NCBI GenBank assembly: GCA_900109895.1
Contig: FOBR01000002.1
Span: 243,152 to 307,151 of the forward strand
Origin: a bacterium A37T11
GTDB lineage: Bacteria; Bacteroidota; Bacteroidia; Sphingobacteriales; Sphingobacteriaceae
DNA: 64,000 nucleotides
Reading direction: 5' to 3'
In this document: positions 1-10,094 of the stretch, piece after piece
How the letters are laid out: each line of letters begins with the position of its first letter
Numbering within the stretch: the first letter of the stretch is position 1
The notes under the pieces: model-generated
What the model saw: only the letters and a program-made list of their open reading frames with translations
Told to the model about the DNA's origin: nothing
Databases searched by the model: none
Position numbers and translations under genes: made by a program

Positions 1-1715
1 TGGATAAACAGCAGCGTGATTATTTTCTGAACCAGCAACTGAAAACCATTCAGGAAGAATTAGGCGGAAGCTCACCTGACCTGGAAGTAGAAGAATTGCG
101 GAAGAAAGGTAAACTTAAAAAATGGGGCAAAGTTGTTGCCGATCATTTTAAAAAAGAACTTGACAAATTGGCCCGTATCAATCCTGCGGCTGCCGATTAT
201 TCTGTGCAGATTAACTATCTGGAGCTATTGGTTGATCTACCTTGGAATGAATATACTACAGATAATTTTGACTTAAAAAGAGCTGAAAAAATTCTGGATA
301 GAGACCATTACGGGCTTGAAAAGGTTAAGCAACGCATCATAGAATACCTCGCTGTGCTGAAACTTAAAAGTAATATGAAAGCCCCTATTTTATGTTTGGT
401 TGGCCCTCCGGGGGTAGGAAAAACCTCTTTGGGCAAATCAGTGGCAAAAGCACTGGGCAGAAAATATGTGCGAATGGCCTTAGGGGGTATACGTGATGAA
501 GCGGAAATTAGAGGACACCGTAAAACCTATATTGGTGCTATGCCAGGAAGGATCATACAGTCTTTAAAAAAAGCAGACAGCGCCAACCCTGTATTTGTGC
601 TTGATGAGATCGATAAAGTAGGCACCGACTTTAGAGGAGACCCATCCTCTGCCCTGCTTGAAGTTTTAGATCCGGAACAGAACAGCGCCTTTTATGATCA
701 TTATGTAGAAATGGATTTTGATTTATCCAACGTTATGTTTATAGCTACGGCCAATTCGCTGAACAATATACAGCCAGCCTTGCTTGACCGTATGGAAATC
801 ATTGAGGTGAACGGTTATACCATCGAAGAAAAAATTGCGATCGCCAAAAAACACCTTCTTCCCAAACAGCGGGAACAGCATGGATTAAAAGCAAAAGAGA
901 TAAACCTGAAAAGCCCCATAATAGAAAGGGTTATTGAAGGATACACCCGTGAATCAGGTGTGCGAGGTCTGGAGAAAAAAATTGGTTCTCTAGTTAGGGG
1001 CCAGGCTACCCGCATTGTTATGGAAAAACCGCATATTCCGGAGCTTACCATGACTGACGTGGAAGAAATGCTGGGAGCCCCCCTGTTTGATAAAGACCTG
1101 TATGAAGATAATGAAGTCGCTGGTGTTGTAACTGGTTTAGCCTGGACTCCAGTTGGTGGCGATATTCTATATATTGAATCAAGCTTAAGCCCTGGCAAAG
1201 GTAAGCTTTCCATCACAGGCAATTTGGGCGATGTAATGAAAGAATCTGCCAGTATTGCTATGGCATTCCTTCGGGCGCACGCTGCCGATTTCGGCATAGA
1301 CCACCGTTTATTTGACCAATGGGATGTTCACATCCATGTTCCAGCAGGCGCAACCCCAAAAGATGGCCCTTCAGCCGGGGTCACTATGTTAACGGCATTA
1401 GCATCCAACTTTACCCAGCGTAAAGTCAAAGAGAAGCTGGCAATGACGGGGGAGATTACACTACGTGGCAAGGTGCTTCCTGTAGGAGGAATAAAAGAAA
1501 AAATCCTCGCAGCTAAACGTGCCAATATTAAAGAGATAATCCTTTGTCAGGCAAATCGTAAAGATATTTTGGAAATTAAAGAACATTACATCAAGGATTT
1601 GACTTTTCACTATGTCACTAAAATGAGTGAGGTAATCGATTTGGCTCTGTTGGCAAAAAAAGTAAAAAATCCGTTAGCGTTAGTTATTCGGGAACAGGAA
1701 GCTGCCATTATTTAA
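1..1715 (+). CDS. lon: ATP-dependent protease Lon, 3' part (5' end outside window)
   Basis: ATP-dependent serine protease that unfolds and degrades damaged and regulatory proteins in the cytoplasm. The frame is open from the window edge (codons from position 3 read [19 protein letters not shown], typical of the Lon coiled-coil linker), so this is the C-terminal two thirds of the gene. The AAA+ module shows Walker [10 protein letters not shown] (about 409-435) and Walker B VFVLDEID (about 592-615). The protease domain carries the catalytic Ser in [11 protein letters not shown] and the catalytic Lys in [10 protein letters not shown], so the enzyme looks active. It ends at TAA 1713-1715 and converges on the response regulator gene 47 bp away. 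No clear terminator was seen in the gap. Confidence 0.97.
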   Translation, partial: DKQQRDYFLNQQLKTIQEELGGSSPDLEVEELRKKGKLKKWGKVVADHFKKELDKLARINPAAADYSVQINYLELLVDLPWNEYTTDNFDLKRAEKILDRDHYGLEKVKQRIIEYLAVLKLKSNMKAPILCLVGPPGVGKTSLGKSVAKALGRKYVRMALGGIRDEAEIRGHRKTYIGAMPGRIIQSLKKADSANPVFVLDEIDKVGTDFRGDPSSALLEVLDPEQNSAFYDHYVEMDFDLSNVMFIATANSLNNIQPALLDRMEIIEVNGYTIEEKIAIAKKHLLPKQREQHGLKAKEINLKSPIIERVIEGYTRESGVRGLEKKIGSLVRGQATRIVMEKPHIPELTMTDVEEMLGAPLFDKDLYEDNEVAGVVTGLAWTPVGGDILYIESSLSPGKGKLSITGNLGDVMKESASIAMAFLRAHAADFGIDHRLFDQWDVHIHVPAGATPKDGPSAGVTMLTALASNFTQRKVKEKLAMTGEITLRGKVLPVGGIKEKILAAKRANIKEIILCQANRKDILEIKEHYIKDLTFHYVTKMSEVIDLALLAKKVKNPLALVIREQEAAII

Positions 1716-1762
1716 CGTAGAATAAAATAAGGCAACGGAAAAAGAAAGCGAATAGGCCCTCC

Positions 1763-2452
1763 TTAAAAGGAATTAAACTTATAGCCCACTCCTTTTACCG
1801 TTGCTACATAATCCTCACCTATTTTTTCCCGCAATTTGCGGATGTGCACATCAATGGTACGATTGGTCACCACGACGGAGTCTTCCCATATATTTTTTAA
1901 GATGACCTCACGCGTATATACTTTACCGGGTTTGGAAGCCAGTAGATAAAGTAGCTCAAATTCCTTTTTGGCCAGGATCACTTTTGCACCGTTTTTAAAT
2001 ACCAAAAATGCCTCGCGGTCTATAACCAGATCGGCAATTTCCAATTTATTCACCACCTCATCATCACTTGACGCATTCCTGCGCATTATCGCATTAATGC
2101 GGCTCACCAGCGCACGCGGTTTAATGGGTTTTGCTATATAATCGTCGGCACCCACGTTGAAACCCGCTATTTCCGAATACTCTTCGCTGCGGGCAGTTAA
2201 AAAAACCATAAATGTGTTTTTAAATTCGGGCATGGATCGCAAGATGCGGCAAGCTTCTATGCCGTCCATCTTAGGCATCATAATGTCCAGGATGATCAGG
2301 TCTGGTTGCTGCTTCTTGGCAGTTGTCACGGCTTCCTGGCCGTTAGTAGCCGTATACACTTGGTAACCCTCTTTTTTCAGGTTATATTCAATCAGTTCTA
2401 AAATATCTGGTTCATCATCGACGATCAGTATCTTGTGCTTAGCTATGCTCAT
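1763..2452 (-). CDS. OmpR/PhoB-family response regulator
   Basis: Two-component response regulator of 229 residues. The receiver domain (about 1-120) has the acidic pair D12/D13, phosphoacceptor D56 in LIILDIMMP, T86 and K108. The winged-helix DNA-binding domain (about 135-229) ends with the typical RKLREKIGEDYVATVKGVGY segment. It is PhoB-like in overall layout, but no partner histidine kinase lies next to it, so the signal is unknown. The ATG is preceded by an AAAGGG ribosome-binding-like sequence. It is transcribed away from the TlpA-like gene upstream, separated by 103 bp that probably hold its promoter. Confidence 0.93.
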   Translation of the reverse strand: MSIAKHKILIVDDEPDILELIEYNLKKEGYQVYTATNGQEAVTTAKKQQPDLIILDIMMPKMDGIEACRILRSMPEFKNTFMVFLTARSEEYSEIAGFNVGADDYIAKPIKPRALVSRINAIMRRNASSDDEVVNKLEIADLVIDREAFLVFKNGAKVILAKKEFELLYLLASKPGKVYTREVILKNIWEDSVVVTNRTIDVHIRKLREKIGEDYVATVKGVGYKFNSF

Positions 2453-2555
2453 CCCTTTAATTTTTTTGCTAAAGTATGTACTTTAAGGTAACTTGTAGTT
2501 AACTATATATTACCAAATTGTTAAGTTTCACAAAAACTTAACAGGAAACACACCC

Positions 2556-3656
2556 TTAGTTTACCAGGTTTTTTTGCAAAAAATCGCCCAGCTGCTCGCC
2601 CCTCAGATTTTTGGCAACGATCTTGCCGCTGGGATCAATGATAAAACTAGCAGGGATAGCTGTAACCTGATACAACTGCGCCGGCTTGCTATTCCAAAAC
2701 GCCAGATCAGACACCTGCGTCCACTTTAGCCCATCCGTCTTAATCGCCTGCAACCACTCCGAGCGGCTGCGATCCAACGATACCCCCAATATGTCAAACC
2801 CTTTACCATTATACTTCTCAAATTGTTTCACCACGTTGGGGTTTTCCTGCCGGCAAGGCCCGCACCAGGACGCCCAGAAGTCAAGCAGAACATACTTGCC
2901 TTTAAAATCAGATAATTTTACCGGCTTACCCTCCGTATTTGCCAGCTCAAAATCTGGCGCTTGCTGGCCTATACCCACCTTTTTAAGCGAAGCCGCCTGT
3001 TTAACAAACGCCGCTACCTCCGCATTACCGTTAAACTTATTTTTTATGGCATCCGCATACGCGATGATCTGCTCCTCATACTGGGCAGGGTCCAGGGTAC
3101 TCACCGCATAGAAACCAGCCAGGTTATCGGTATTTTTTTTAGCAAAGGCCAATGCAGCCTCTGAAAAATCTGTTACGTTCTGTTGAAATTTGGGTAAATA
3201 TTCTAGTCTGAGTGAATCAACTTTAGCAGGTTCAGCCGTAGACTTACCCCTAAAATCATCCTGAATTTGCCTGGATATAGCCAGGTGGTGATTATTGATC
3301 TCGCTAAATTCCTTAATTTTTTTTGAAACTTCAGATCCACTCACCTCATATTTGGCATCCTTATCAGTCATATCCGCATTCAGCGTTACCTCATCCCCAT
3401 TCTGTAACACCACAAAATAACTGTTTTCTCCGGCAGACACCGTATAAAAATGAGGCTCCGGAGCCGATCCCGTAAATTTAAATTCACCATCCTCATTAAT
3501 AAAAGCCGAATCCACGGCATTTTCCCCCTCATACAGTTTGATCATTTTGATACCTACTGCCTGCTTTAATTTACCTTTTAGCAAAAACTCGTCTTTATTG
3601 GTGCAGGCAGCCAATAAAAGCACCCCCATCCCAATACACCATAGCTTACCCATCAT
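2556..3656 (-). CDS. TlpA-like thiol-disulfide oxidoreductase lipoprotein with DUF4369-type N-terminal domain
   Basis: Envelope thioredoxin-fold protein of 366 residues. A lipoprotein signal is visible (hydrophobic stretch then LLAAC, Cys at about 18). The N-terminal half (about 22-225) looks like the DUF4369 domain common in Bacteroidota TlpA proteins. The C-terminal half is an AhpC/TSA/thioredoxin fold with the redox site WCGPC in LLDFWASWCGPCRQEN. It starts 6 nt after the alaS stop, so it is probably cotranscribed with alaS. The role is likely reduction of disulfides in the periplasm; the target is unknown. Confidence 0.9.
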   Translation of the reverse strand: MMGKLWCIGMGVLLLAACTNKDEFLLKGKLKQAVGIKMIKLYEGENAVDSAFINEDGEFKFTGSAPEPHFYTVSAGENSYFVVLQNGDEVTLNADMTDKDAKYEVSGSEVSKKIKEFSEINNHHLAISRQIQDDFRGKSTAEPAKVDSLRLEYLPKFQQNVTDFSEAALAFAKKNTDNLAGFYAVSTLDPAQYEEQIIAYADAIKNKFNGNAEVAAFVKQAASLKKVGIGQQAPDFELANTEGKPVKLSDFKGKYVLLDFWASWCGPCRQENPNVVKQFEKYNGKGFDILGVSLDRSRSEWLQAIKTDGLKWTQVSDLAFWNSKPAQLYQVTAIPASFIIDPSGKIVAKNLRGEQLGDFLQKNLVN

Positions 3657-3662
3657 ATTCCA

Positions 3663-6281
3663 TTAATTAGTTATCAATTTTTTTGCTTTTTCAAGCACCT
3701 TATCCAAACCTTTGAGATCTTTACCACCCGCCGTTGCAAAAAAAGGCTGGCCTCCGCCCCCACCTCCTATCTCTTTGGCCCATTCACGCACCAGATTTCC
3801 TGCGTGCCATTTCTTCTCCTGCACCACCGCATCGTCAATCATAATCGTAATGCCCGGCTTGCCATTATAGTCTGCGGCCAGCACCAAAAATAAATGCGGC
3901 ACGCTGTCTTTTAGTGCATAAGCCAGATTTTTTGCCGCTTCAGCACCGGGTAGACTGACCTTCTCAACAATCATGTTAACACCATCTATCTGAATCGATT
4001 TGTTGATCAGTTCCTGCTTATGACTCAGCGTCTTTTCAAGTTCTGCTTTGGTAAGCTCCCTTTTCAGCCGGTCGCTATCTTCTATGAGCGCTCTGACCGC
4101 CCCAACAACTTCTTTGGGGTTATTTAACAGGTCAGCCACCTGATGCATTAAGTCCATTTGCTCGCGCATATACGCTTCGGCCCTACGCCCCGTGATGGCT
4201 TCAATACGGCGCACCCCCGCTGCCACCGCACTTTCAGCCACGATTTGAAAAAAACCAAGCTGACCCGTAGCCTTCACATGCGTTCCACCGCACAGTTCTT
4301 TGGAGTATAGGTCGTCAAAAGTGATGACCCGCACAAAATCTCCATACTTTTCCCCAAATAAGGCAGTCACCCCAGATGCCAAGGCCTGTTGATAAGGTAC
4401 ATTCCGCTCTTCTTTCAATGGGATATTCGCCCGAATTTTCTCATTGACCAGCAAGCCGATCTGCTCCAGCTCCTCTTTGGTAACACGGGCATAATGCGAA
4501 AAGTCAAACCGCAGGTAATCCGCGTTTACTAACGACCCCTTTTGGTTCACATGGCTGCCAAGCACCTGCTTAAGAGCTGCGTGCAATAAATGCGTAGCTG
4601 AGTGATTACTTTCCGTATCCCGGCGTCGGCCAGCATCCACCTGCGCCACAAATTCAGCTTCCAAATCGGCAGGAAGGCTGTCAGTATAGTGAATAAACAA
4701 CCCATTTTCTTTTTTAGTGTCGGTGATGACTATCCGGCTTCCATCCGTTTGGGAGACCAGTACACCGGTATCCCCTACCTGTCCCCCACCCTCTGCATAA
4801 AAAGGGGTGTCAGCCAATACCAACTGATAGGCATCCTTCCCCTGCTTAGAAACCTTGCGATAGCGGAGGATGTGGGTAAGGCTATCCAAGCGGTCATAAC
4901 CCACAAAGTTACTAGGTTCCTCCTCCCCTACAATTACCCAGTCGCCCGTATCCACACTCGTTGCTGCCCTTGAACGCGACTTTTGTTCCTGCAAAGCCAC
5001 ATCAAAACCCTTCCGATCTACCAGCAACCCCTTTTCACGGGCCAGCAATTCGGTCAGATCTATCGGGAAGCCAAACGTATCATACAGTTCAAAGGCAAAC
5101 GAGCCTGCTACCTCCTCCTTACCTTCGGTATATTGCTCAAACCGGCTGATGCCCGTCACCAACGTACGTAAAAATGACTGCTCTTCCTCCAGCACCACCC
5201 GCTGCACAAAATCTTGCTGCGAGATCAGCTCATCAAAAACCCCTTCAAACTGCTTTGCCAATATAGGCACCAGCTCGTGGATAAACGGGTCTTTAAAATG
5301 TAGAAACGTATAAGCGTACCGTACCGCCCGCCTTAAAATACGACGAATAACGTACCCTGCCTTATTATTAGCAGGCAGTTGCCCATCCGCAATCGCAAAA
5401 CTAATTGCGCGGATATGGTCGGCTAAAACCCGCATCGCGATATCCGTTTCTTCAGCGGCACCATAAGGTATAACCGCTTTATTACTTATATAGGTTATAA
5501 GAGGCTGAAAAACATCCGTATCATAATTAGAACTTTTTCCCTGTATCACGCGCACCAGCCGTTCAAACCCCATCCCCGTATCTACGTGCTTGGCAGGCAG
5601 CGGTACCAATGAACGGTCCTTTTGGCGGTTAAACTGCATAAACACATTATTCCATATCTCTATAACCTGTGGGTGGTCGGCATTAACCAGCGTTTTGCCA
5701 TCCACCAGCTTGCGCTCATTGTCGGGGCGGCAATCTACATGGATCTCCGAGCACGGACCACAAGGCCCCGTCTCCCCCATTTCCCAGAAATTGTCCTTTT
5801 TATTACCAAACAAAATTCTGCTTTCATCAATATGTTGTTTCCAAAAATCAAGTGCTTCTGTATCCAAAGGCAGCCCATCTTTTTCATCCCCTTCAAAAAC
5901 TGTTACATATAACCGGTCCTTATCCAGCCCATATACTTCTGTCAATAGCTCCCAGCTCCAAGCTATCGCTTCCTTTTTAAAATAGTCTCCAAAGCTCCAG
6001 TTGCCCAGCATCTCAAACATGGTATGGTGGTAAGTATCTATACCCACCTCCTCCAGGTCATTATGCTTGCCAGACACCCGCAGGCAACGTTGGGTATCTG
6101 CCACGCGCGGGTAGGGAGCGGCAGCCTCCCCCAAAAAAAGCTCCTTAAATTGATTCATTCCTGCATTCGTAAACATCAGCGTAGGGTCATTTTTCACCAC
6201 AATGGGTGCTGATGGCACTATTTGGTGGCCCTTACTCTTAAAAAAAGCCAAAAATTGCTGTCTAATCTCCTGACTGGTCAT
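3663..6281 (-). CDS. alaS: alanyl-tRNA synthetase
   Basis: Charges tRNA-Ala with alanine in the cytoplasm. The 872-residue length matches bacterial AlaRS. It contains the class II catalytic core with FTNAGMNQFKELFLG near the N terminus, the editing domain with the HSATHLLHAAL zinc-binding motif and CGGTHV, and a C-terminal Gly-rich GGGGGGQPFFATAGGK segment typical of the C-Ala region. The start MTSQEIRQQFLAFFKSKGH matches the family. A -7 like box (TAACTTTG on the minus strand) lies about 20 nt upstream. The TlpA-like gene follows at 6 nt. Confidence 0.98.
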   Translation of the reverse strand: MTSQEIRQQFLAFFKSKGHQIVPSAPIVVKNDPTLMFTNAGMNQFKELFLGEAAAPYPRVADTQRCLRVSGKHNDLEEVGIDTYHHTMFEMLGNWSFGDYFKKEAIAWSWELLTEVYGLDKDRLYVTVFEGDEKDGLPLDTEALDFWKQHIDESRILFGNKKDNFWEMGETGPCGPCSEIHVDCRPDNERKLVDGKTLVNADHPQVIEIWNNVFMQFNRQKDRSLVPLPAKHVDTGMGFERLVRVIQGKSSNYDTDVFQPLITYISNKAVIPYGAAEETDIAMRVLADHIRAISFAIADGQLPANNKAGYVIRRILRRAVRYAYTFLHFKDPFIHELVPILAKQFEGVFDELISQQDFVQRVVLEEEQSFLRTLVTGISRFEQYTEGKEEVAGSFAFELYDTFGFPIDLTELLAREKGLLVDRKGFDVALQEQKSRSRAATSVDTGDWVIVGEEEPSNFVGYDRLDSLTHILRYRKVSKQGKDAYQLVLADTPFYAEGGGQVGDTGVLVSQTDGSRIVITDTKKENGLFIHYTDSLPADLEAEFVAQVDAGRRRDTESNHSATHLLHAALKQVLGSHVNQKGSLVNADYLRFDFSHYARVTKEELEQIGLLVNEKIRANIPLKEERNVPYQQALASGVTALFGEKYGDFVRVITFDDLYSKELCGGTHVKATGQLGFFQIVAESAVAAGVRRIEAITGRRAEAYMREQMDLMHQVADLLNNPKEVVGAVRALIEDSDRLKRELTKAELEKTLSHKQELINKSIQIDGVNMIVEKVSLPGAEAAKNLAYALKDSVPHLFLVLAADYNGKPGITIMIDDAVVQEKKWHAGNLVREWAKEIGGGGGGQPFFATAGGKDLKGLDKVLEKAKKLITN

Positions 6282-6300
6282 CCGTGTATATTAATGCCTG

Positions 6301-6308
6301 CAAAGTTA
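6301..6308 (-). promoter_or_regulatory. possible -7 box of alaS
   Basis: On the minus strand this reads TAACTTTG, which fits the Bacteroidota -7 consensus TAnnTTTG. It lies 20 nt before the alaS start codon, which would give a short leader. No TTTG at the expected -33 spacing was found, so support is partial. Confidence 0.4.
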
Positions 6309-6537
6309 ATGGAATAATGCAAATTATTAAGCATTATCGCCAAGCCATTTATGCACTGGTATAGCAATATGTATATTAAATTAAACAGGGATAAGAAAAA
6401 CATAAATTACCACATAAAACATTAAATAATAGTAGTTTATATCCAAATTTCCAATTGCTATTTTTATTTGGTTCGCAAATTGCACAGTGGGGTTCACAGC
6501 AATAGCTGTAAAATTTATAAAAATGTTTATAAAACAA

Positions 6538-7878
6538 ATGAAATCGACAACAAGCATTACCAAACCAACGGGATTGAAAAACCTGAGCAAATCCCTGCTT
6601 TTAGGCGCAGGCCTGGGTATCATGGCCCTTCCAGCTGCAGCACAAACAACAAACGATTATGTACCTCCGTTCTCTCCAATCAGTGAGTTCAGAACCTGGT
6701 CTATCGGACTAAATGCTGGCGTATTGAATACCTTCAATATCCTGGGAATTGACCGTGACTACTCAAAAATTAAACAAAATTTAGGGTATAGCGGTTACAT
6801 CAAAAAGCAAATTTCACCTGCATTTGGCATTCAGGCAACCTACATGGGTGGAAAAGTAGGCGGTGAAAACGGTCCTGACGGATCAAGTTTTGAAACAAAG
6901 ACCCCATGGTCTGCCGCATTGAGCGCCAACATTAACTTAGCTAACATTGACTGGCAAAACCGTCATGGTGTCATCAAACCCTACATTAATGTAGGTGGTG
7001 GTGTACTAAGTTATGAAACTTCGGTTACTACTGGAGGCACAAAAACTACGAATGACAGCAAAGAGAAATTCTTTATTCCTGCAGAAGTAGGCGTAAAATT
7101 CCGCGTTTCCAATGGCTTCAACATTGATTTAGGTTACACCCTGAACTTTGTTAGTCAGCGAGACTTTGATGGAAACGAAGGTACGCGAAATGACCTATTC
7201 TCTTATGCACACGCAGGTATAGAGATTGCTTTAGGCAGCCCAAGCAAGCCAGCATTAGCCAATAGCAACCGTGTACTGGATATGCAACAAGAGTATACTA
7301 GCAAGTACGATGCACTTAAGTCAGATCTGGATGCACAGAAAGCAGATAATGCTAAGCTAAAAGAACAAGTAGAACGTATGTACTACGATTATGGTGACGA
7401 CGACGGAGATGGTGTTGCTAACAAATTTGATAAATGTAAAGATACCCCTTCAGGTACGCAGGTAGATGGCGCCGGATGTCCACTTCCAGAACAAAAACAA
7501 CCGATCATCCAGAAGATCACCGTTACGGAAGAAGACAGACGCGTTGTAGCTGATGCTATTGCTAACCTTGAGTTTGATCTGGGCAAGTCTACGATCCGTG
7601 CCACCTCTTTCCCTAGCTTAAATAAGGTTGCAGCCTTACTTATCGATAAAAATTTCAGCCTAAAATTAGCTGGTCATACCGATAATACAGGCTCAATGGC
7701 TACCAACTTGCGCTTATCAAAAGAACGTGCAGAAGCCGTAAAAGCCTATTTGGTAAGTAAAGGAGCTAATGGATCACGTATTGAAGCCACCGGTTATGGT
7801 CCAAACCAGCCAATCGCTTCCAATGCTACTGCGGCAGGCCGTCAGCAAAACCGTAGGGTTGAATTTACACTTTATTAA
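6538..7878 (+). CDS. OmpA-family outer membrane protein with TSP3 calcium-binding repeat
   Basis: Outer membrane beta-barrel with a periplasmic peptidoglycan-binding tail. I place the start at ATG 6538 because MKSTTSITKPTGLKNLSKSL leads into a hydrophobic signal ending in ALPAAAQ. The longer frame from GTG 6487 adds 17 residues that do not fit a signal. An alternative ATG is at 6523. The order is signal peptide, N-terminal 8-strand-type barrel (about 25-240), a coiled linker, a thrombospondin type 3 repeat (DDDGDGVANKFDKCKDTPSG), then the OmpA C-terminal domain with LAGHTDNTGS and RLSKERAEAVKAYL. Most likely an abundant structural porin. A hairpin terminator follows. Confidence 0.93.
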   Translation: MKSTTSITKPTGLKNLSKSLLLGAGLGIMALPAAAQTTNDYVPPFSPISEFRTWSIGLNAGVLNTFNILGIDRDYSKIKQNLGYSGYIKKQISPAFGIQATYMGGKVGGENGPDGSSFETKTPWSAALSANINLANIDWQNRHGVIKPYINVGGGVLSYETSVTTGGTKTTNDSKEKFFIPAEVGVKFRVSNGFNIDLGYTLNFVSQRDFDGNEGTRNDLFSYAHAGIEIALGSPSKPALANSNRVLDMQQEYTSKYDALKSDLDAQKADNAKLKEQVERMYYDYGDDDGDGVANKFDKCKDTPSGTQVDGAGCPLPEQKQPIIQKITVTEEDRRVVADAIANLEFDLGKSTIRATSFPSLNKVAALLIDKNFSLKLAGHTDNTGSMATNLRLSKERAEAVKAYLVSKGANGSRIEATGYGPNQPIASNATAAGRQQNRRVEFTLY

Positions 7879-7908
7879 GCCTAAAGTTTTAATCGGAAAA
7901 CCTTCTGT

Positions 7909-7940
7909 AAAGCCTCCTGAAATTATTCAGGAGGCTTTTC
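7909..7940 (+). terminator. Rho-independent terminator of the OmpA gene
   Basis: AGCCTCCTGA (7911-7920) pairs perfectly with TCAGGAGGCT (7927-7936) around a 6-nt loop, extended by AA/TT, and is followed by a T-rich run. Confidence 0.85.
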
Positions 7941-7950
7941 GCTTTTTATC

Positions 7951-7981
7951 TTTGTGTTTTTCATTTTTTTAATTACCTTTG
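7951..7981 (+). promoter_or_regulatory. promoter of the DEAD-box helicase gene
   Basis: TTTG at 7951-7954, 19 nt spacer, TACCTTTG at 7974-7981: a full match to the Bacteroidota primary sigma factor consensus. The helicase ATG is 40 nt downstream of the -7 box. Confidence 0.75.
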
Positions 7982-8021
7982 CGGCGCCTTAGGCAATTGA
8001 GCCTATTGTATAAAAGATTTC

Positions 8022-9836
8022 ATGAACCCATTTATTGAATTGGGAATCCGTCATGATATTGTTAATGCCATCACTGAGTTGGGCTTTGAAAAACCCACTC
8101 CTATCCAGGAACAAGCCGTTCCCGTATTACTTGCAGGCAGCAACGATTTTGTCGGATTAGCCCAAACCGGCACCGGTAAAACCGCAGCATTTGGTCTGCC
8201 CTTATTAGAACTATTGGACTTTTCTTTAAACGCACCACAGGCATTAATCCTATGCCCTACCCGCGAACTGTGTTTACAAATTTCCAAAGACATTGAAAAA
8301 TTTGCCAAAAATGTTCCTGATGTACACGTTGTTGCCGTTTACGGCGGTGCCAACATCAGTGACCAGTTAAGGCAAATCCGTCGTGGCGTACAAATAGTTG
8401 TCGCCACTCCCGGCAGAATGCTGGACATCATTGGCCGCAAAGCCATTGATTTCTCTAATGTGCGCTATGTAGTATTGGATGAAGCGGATGAAATGCTCAA
8501 TATGGGCTTTCAGGAGGACATCAACAATATCCTTTCCACCACCCCAAAAGAAAAGAAAACCTGGCTGTTTTCTGCCACTATGCCCGCCGAAGTGCGCCGC
8601 ATCGCTAAACAATACATGACCGACCCCGTCGAGTTAACGATGGGTACCAAAAATACCGGAAATGTAAACATTGAGCACGAGTACTATATGGTCCGTGCGC
8701 GAGACAAATACGCAGCTTTTAAACGCATTGTCGATTTCAATCCGGATATTTTCGGTATTGTATTCTGCCGTACTAAGGTAGAAACACAAGAAATCGCCGA
8801 AGCCCTTATTAAAGACGGCTACAATGCCGATGCCCTGCACGGAGACCTCTCCCAGCAACAACGGGATAAGGTTATGAAACGCTACCGCGACCGCAGTTTA
8901 CAACTGCTTATTGCCACAGACGTAGCCGCGCGCGGTATTGATGTCAACGACGTTACCCACGTCATCAACTTTTCCCTGCCAGACGAGATCGAAAACTACA
9001 CCCACCGCAGCGGCCGTACAGCCCGCGCCGGAAAAACAGGCATATCGATCGCCATCATTAACAGCAAGGAAATGGGCAAGATCCGCCAGATCGAACGCGT
9101 CATTGGCAAAAAATTTGTCAAGGCTGAAATTCCAAATGGATTTGACGTTTGTGAAAAGCAACTGTTCGGACTCGTGCACAAGGTCAATAACGTACCTGTT
9201 AATGAAGACCTGATCGGACCTTATATGGCACGCATCATGGAAGAGTTTGCTGAGATGGATAAGGAAGAAATCGTTAAACGTTTTGCTTCCATCGAATTCA
9301 ACCGTTTTCTGGATTATTATAAAAATGCTCCAGACCTGAATGCCGTAGCAGAGAGTGCAGGTAGTTTTGGTGACCGCCGGGAAACCAGCGGAGGCAAAGG
9401 CGAGCGTTTTGGACGTACCGGCTACAAATCAGATTTTACCCGTCTTTTCCTCAATTTGGGTTCCGTAGATGAATTTACCCGCGGCGATATGCTCGGATTC
9501 ATTTGCAACAATACCAAGATCAGCGGCAAATCAATTGGAAAAATTGATCTGAAGGGCGTTTATACCTTTTTTGAAGTAGAAAACGAAGTGGTCGATAAAG
9601 TCTTCAGTGGTTTCCAAACCGTCGAATTCAAAGGACGTCAGGTTCGTGTGGAAATGGCAGGTGAAGGACGTGCCGAAGGCAGTAAAGGCGGATTCGGACA
9701 TGGTGGCGGCAGACCAAAACCCTCATATCGTAGCAACAGCCAGGGCCAACGCCGTGGTCGTGATAACGATCATGAAAGTGGCACAGGTTTCCGTGACTTC
9801 TCTGGCAAACGCAAAGAAGTAAAAAAGCGCTGGTAA
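8022..9836 (+). CDS. deaD: DEAD-box ATP-dependent RNA helicase (DeaD/CsdA type)
   Basis: RNA helicase of 604 residues acting in ribosome assembly or mRNA remodelling. Visible motifs in order: Q motif FEKPTPIQEQAVP, motif I AQTGTGKT, PTREL, DEAD box VLDEADEM, SAT, and motif VI HRSGRTARAG. Residues about 465-540 look like a DbpA-type RNA-binding domain. The C-terminal tail (about 545-604) is Gly, Arg and Ser rich and basic, as in cold-shock DeaD proteins. It has its own promoter and terminator, so it is a single-gene unit. Confidence 0.95.
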   Translation: MNPFIELGIRHDIVNAITELGFEKPTPIQEQAVPVLLAGSNDFVGLAQTGTGKTAAFGLPLLELLDFSLNAPQALILCPTRELCLQISKDIEKFAKNVPDVHVVAVYGGANISDQLRQIRRGVQIVVATPGRMLDIIGRKAIDFSNVRYVVLDEADEMLNMGFQEDINNILSTTPKEKKTWLFSATMPAEVRRIAKQYMTDPVELTMGTKNTGNVNIEHEYYMVRARDKYAAFKRIVDFNPDIFGIVFCRTKVETQEIAEALIKDGYNADALHGDLSQQQRDKVMKRYRDRSLQLLIATDVAARGIDVNDVTHVINFSLPDEIENYTHRSGRTARAGKTGISIAIINSKEMGKIRQIERVIGKKFVKAEIPNGFDVCEKQLFGLVHKVNNVPVNEDLIGPYMARIMEEFAEMDKEEIVKRFASIEFNRFLDYYKNAPDLNAVAESAGSFGDRRETSGGKGERFGRTGYKSDFTRLFLNLGSVDEFTRGDMLGFICNNTKISGKSIGKIDLKGVYTFFEVENEVVDKVFSGFQTVEFKGRQVRVEMAGEGRAEGSKGGFGHGGGRPKPSYRSNSQGQRRGRDNDHESGTGFRDFSGKRKEVKKRW

Positions 9837-9859
9837 GCGCCTTATTATAAATTTATAGA

Positions 9860-9892
9860 AAAGTGGATCTCTAAAAAAGATTCACTTTTTTT
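9860..9892 (+). terminator. Rho-independent terminator of the helicase gene
   Basis: AAAGTGGATCT (9860-9870) pairs with AGATTCACTTT (9878-9888) with one G-U pair, followed by a run of T. Confidence 0.85.
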
Positions 9893-9963
9893 ATTTTCCA
9901 TAATGCTTCCAAATTGATATTATTCCATTAACCGAAGCGATTTCCGATAAATTTCATTTAAAA

Positions 9964-9995
9964 TTTGTAGGGAAGTATACAAACGATTATCTTTG
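9964..9995 (+). promoter_or_regulatory. promoter of tRNA-His
   Basis: TTTG at 9964-9967, 20 nt spacer, TATCTTTG at 9988-9995; the tRNA begins 15 nt later. Confidence 0.75.
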
Positions 9996-10009
9996 CCCAA
10001 CTTAAAAAC

Positions 10010-10087
10010 GGTGGTTTTAGCTCAGTTGGTTAGAGCGCCTGATTGTGGTTCAGGAGGTCGTGGGTTCGAGCCCCATATTCCACCCCA
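10010..10087 (+). tRNA. tRNA-His (GTG)
   Basis: Cloverleaf read by eye. The extra 5' G(-1) of tRNA-His is at 10010 and faces C73. The D arm is GCTC..GAGC, the anticodon stem CCTGA/TCAGG encloses TTGTGGT (anticodon GTG), and the T arm is GTGGG TTCGAGC CCCAT. The 3' CCA is encoded (10085-10087). The acceptor stem GTGGTTT/ATTCCAC has two adjacent U-U oppositions at pairs 5-68 and 6-67, which is unusual (see findings). Confidence 0.95.
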
Positions 10088-10094
10088 AAAGATC

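Noticed and set aside
815..1297. Minus-strand ORF of 160 codons inside lon
   Set aside because: Antisense shadow of a strongly conserved gene, Ser/Arg rich with no domain.
6381..6623. Minus-strand ORF of 80 codons upstream of and overlapping the OmpA gene
   Set aside because: Overlaps the OmpA signal region, is AT-rich with hydrophobic chance content, and has no family resemblance.
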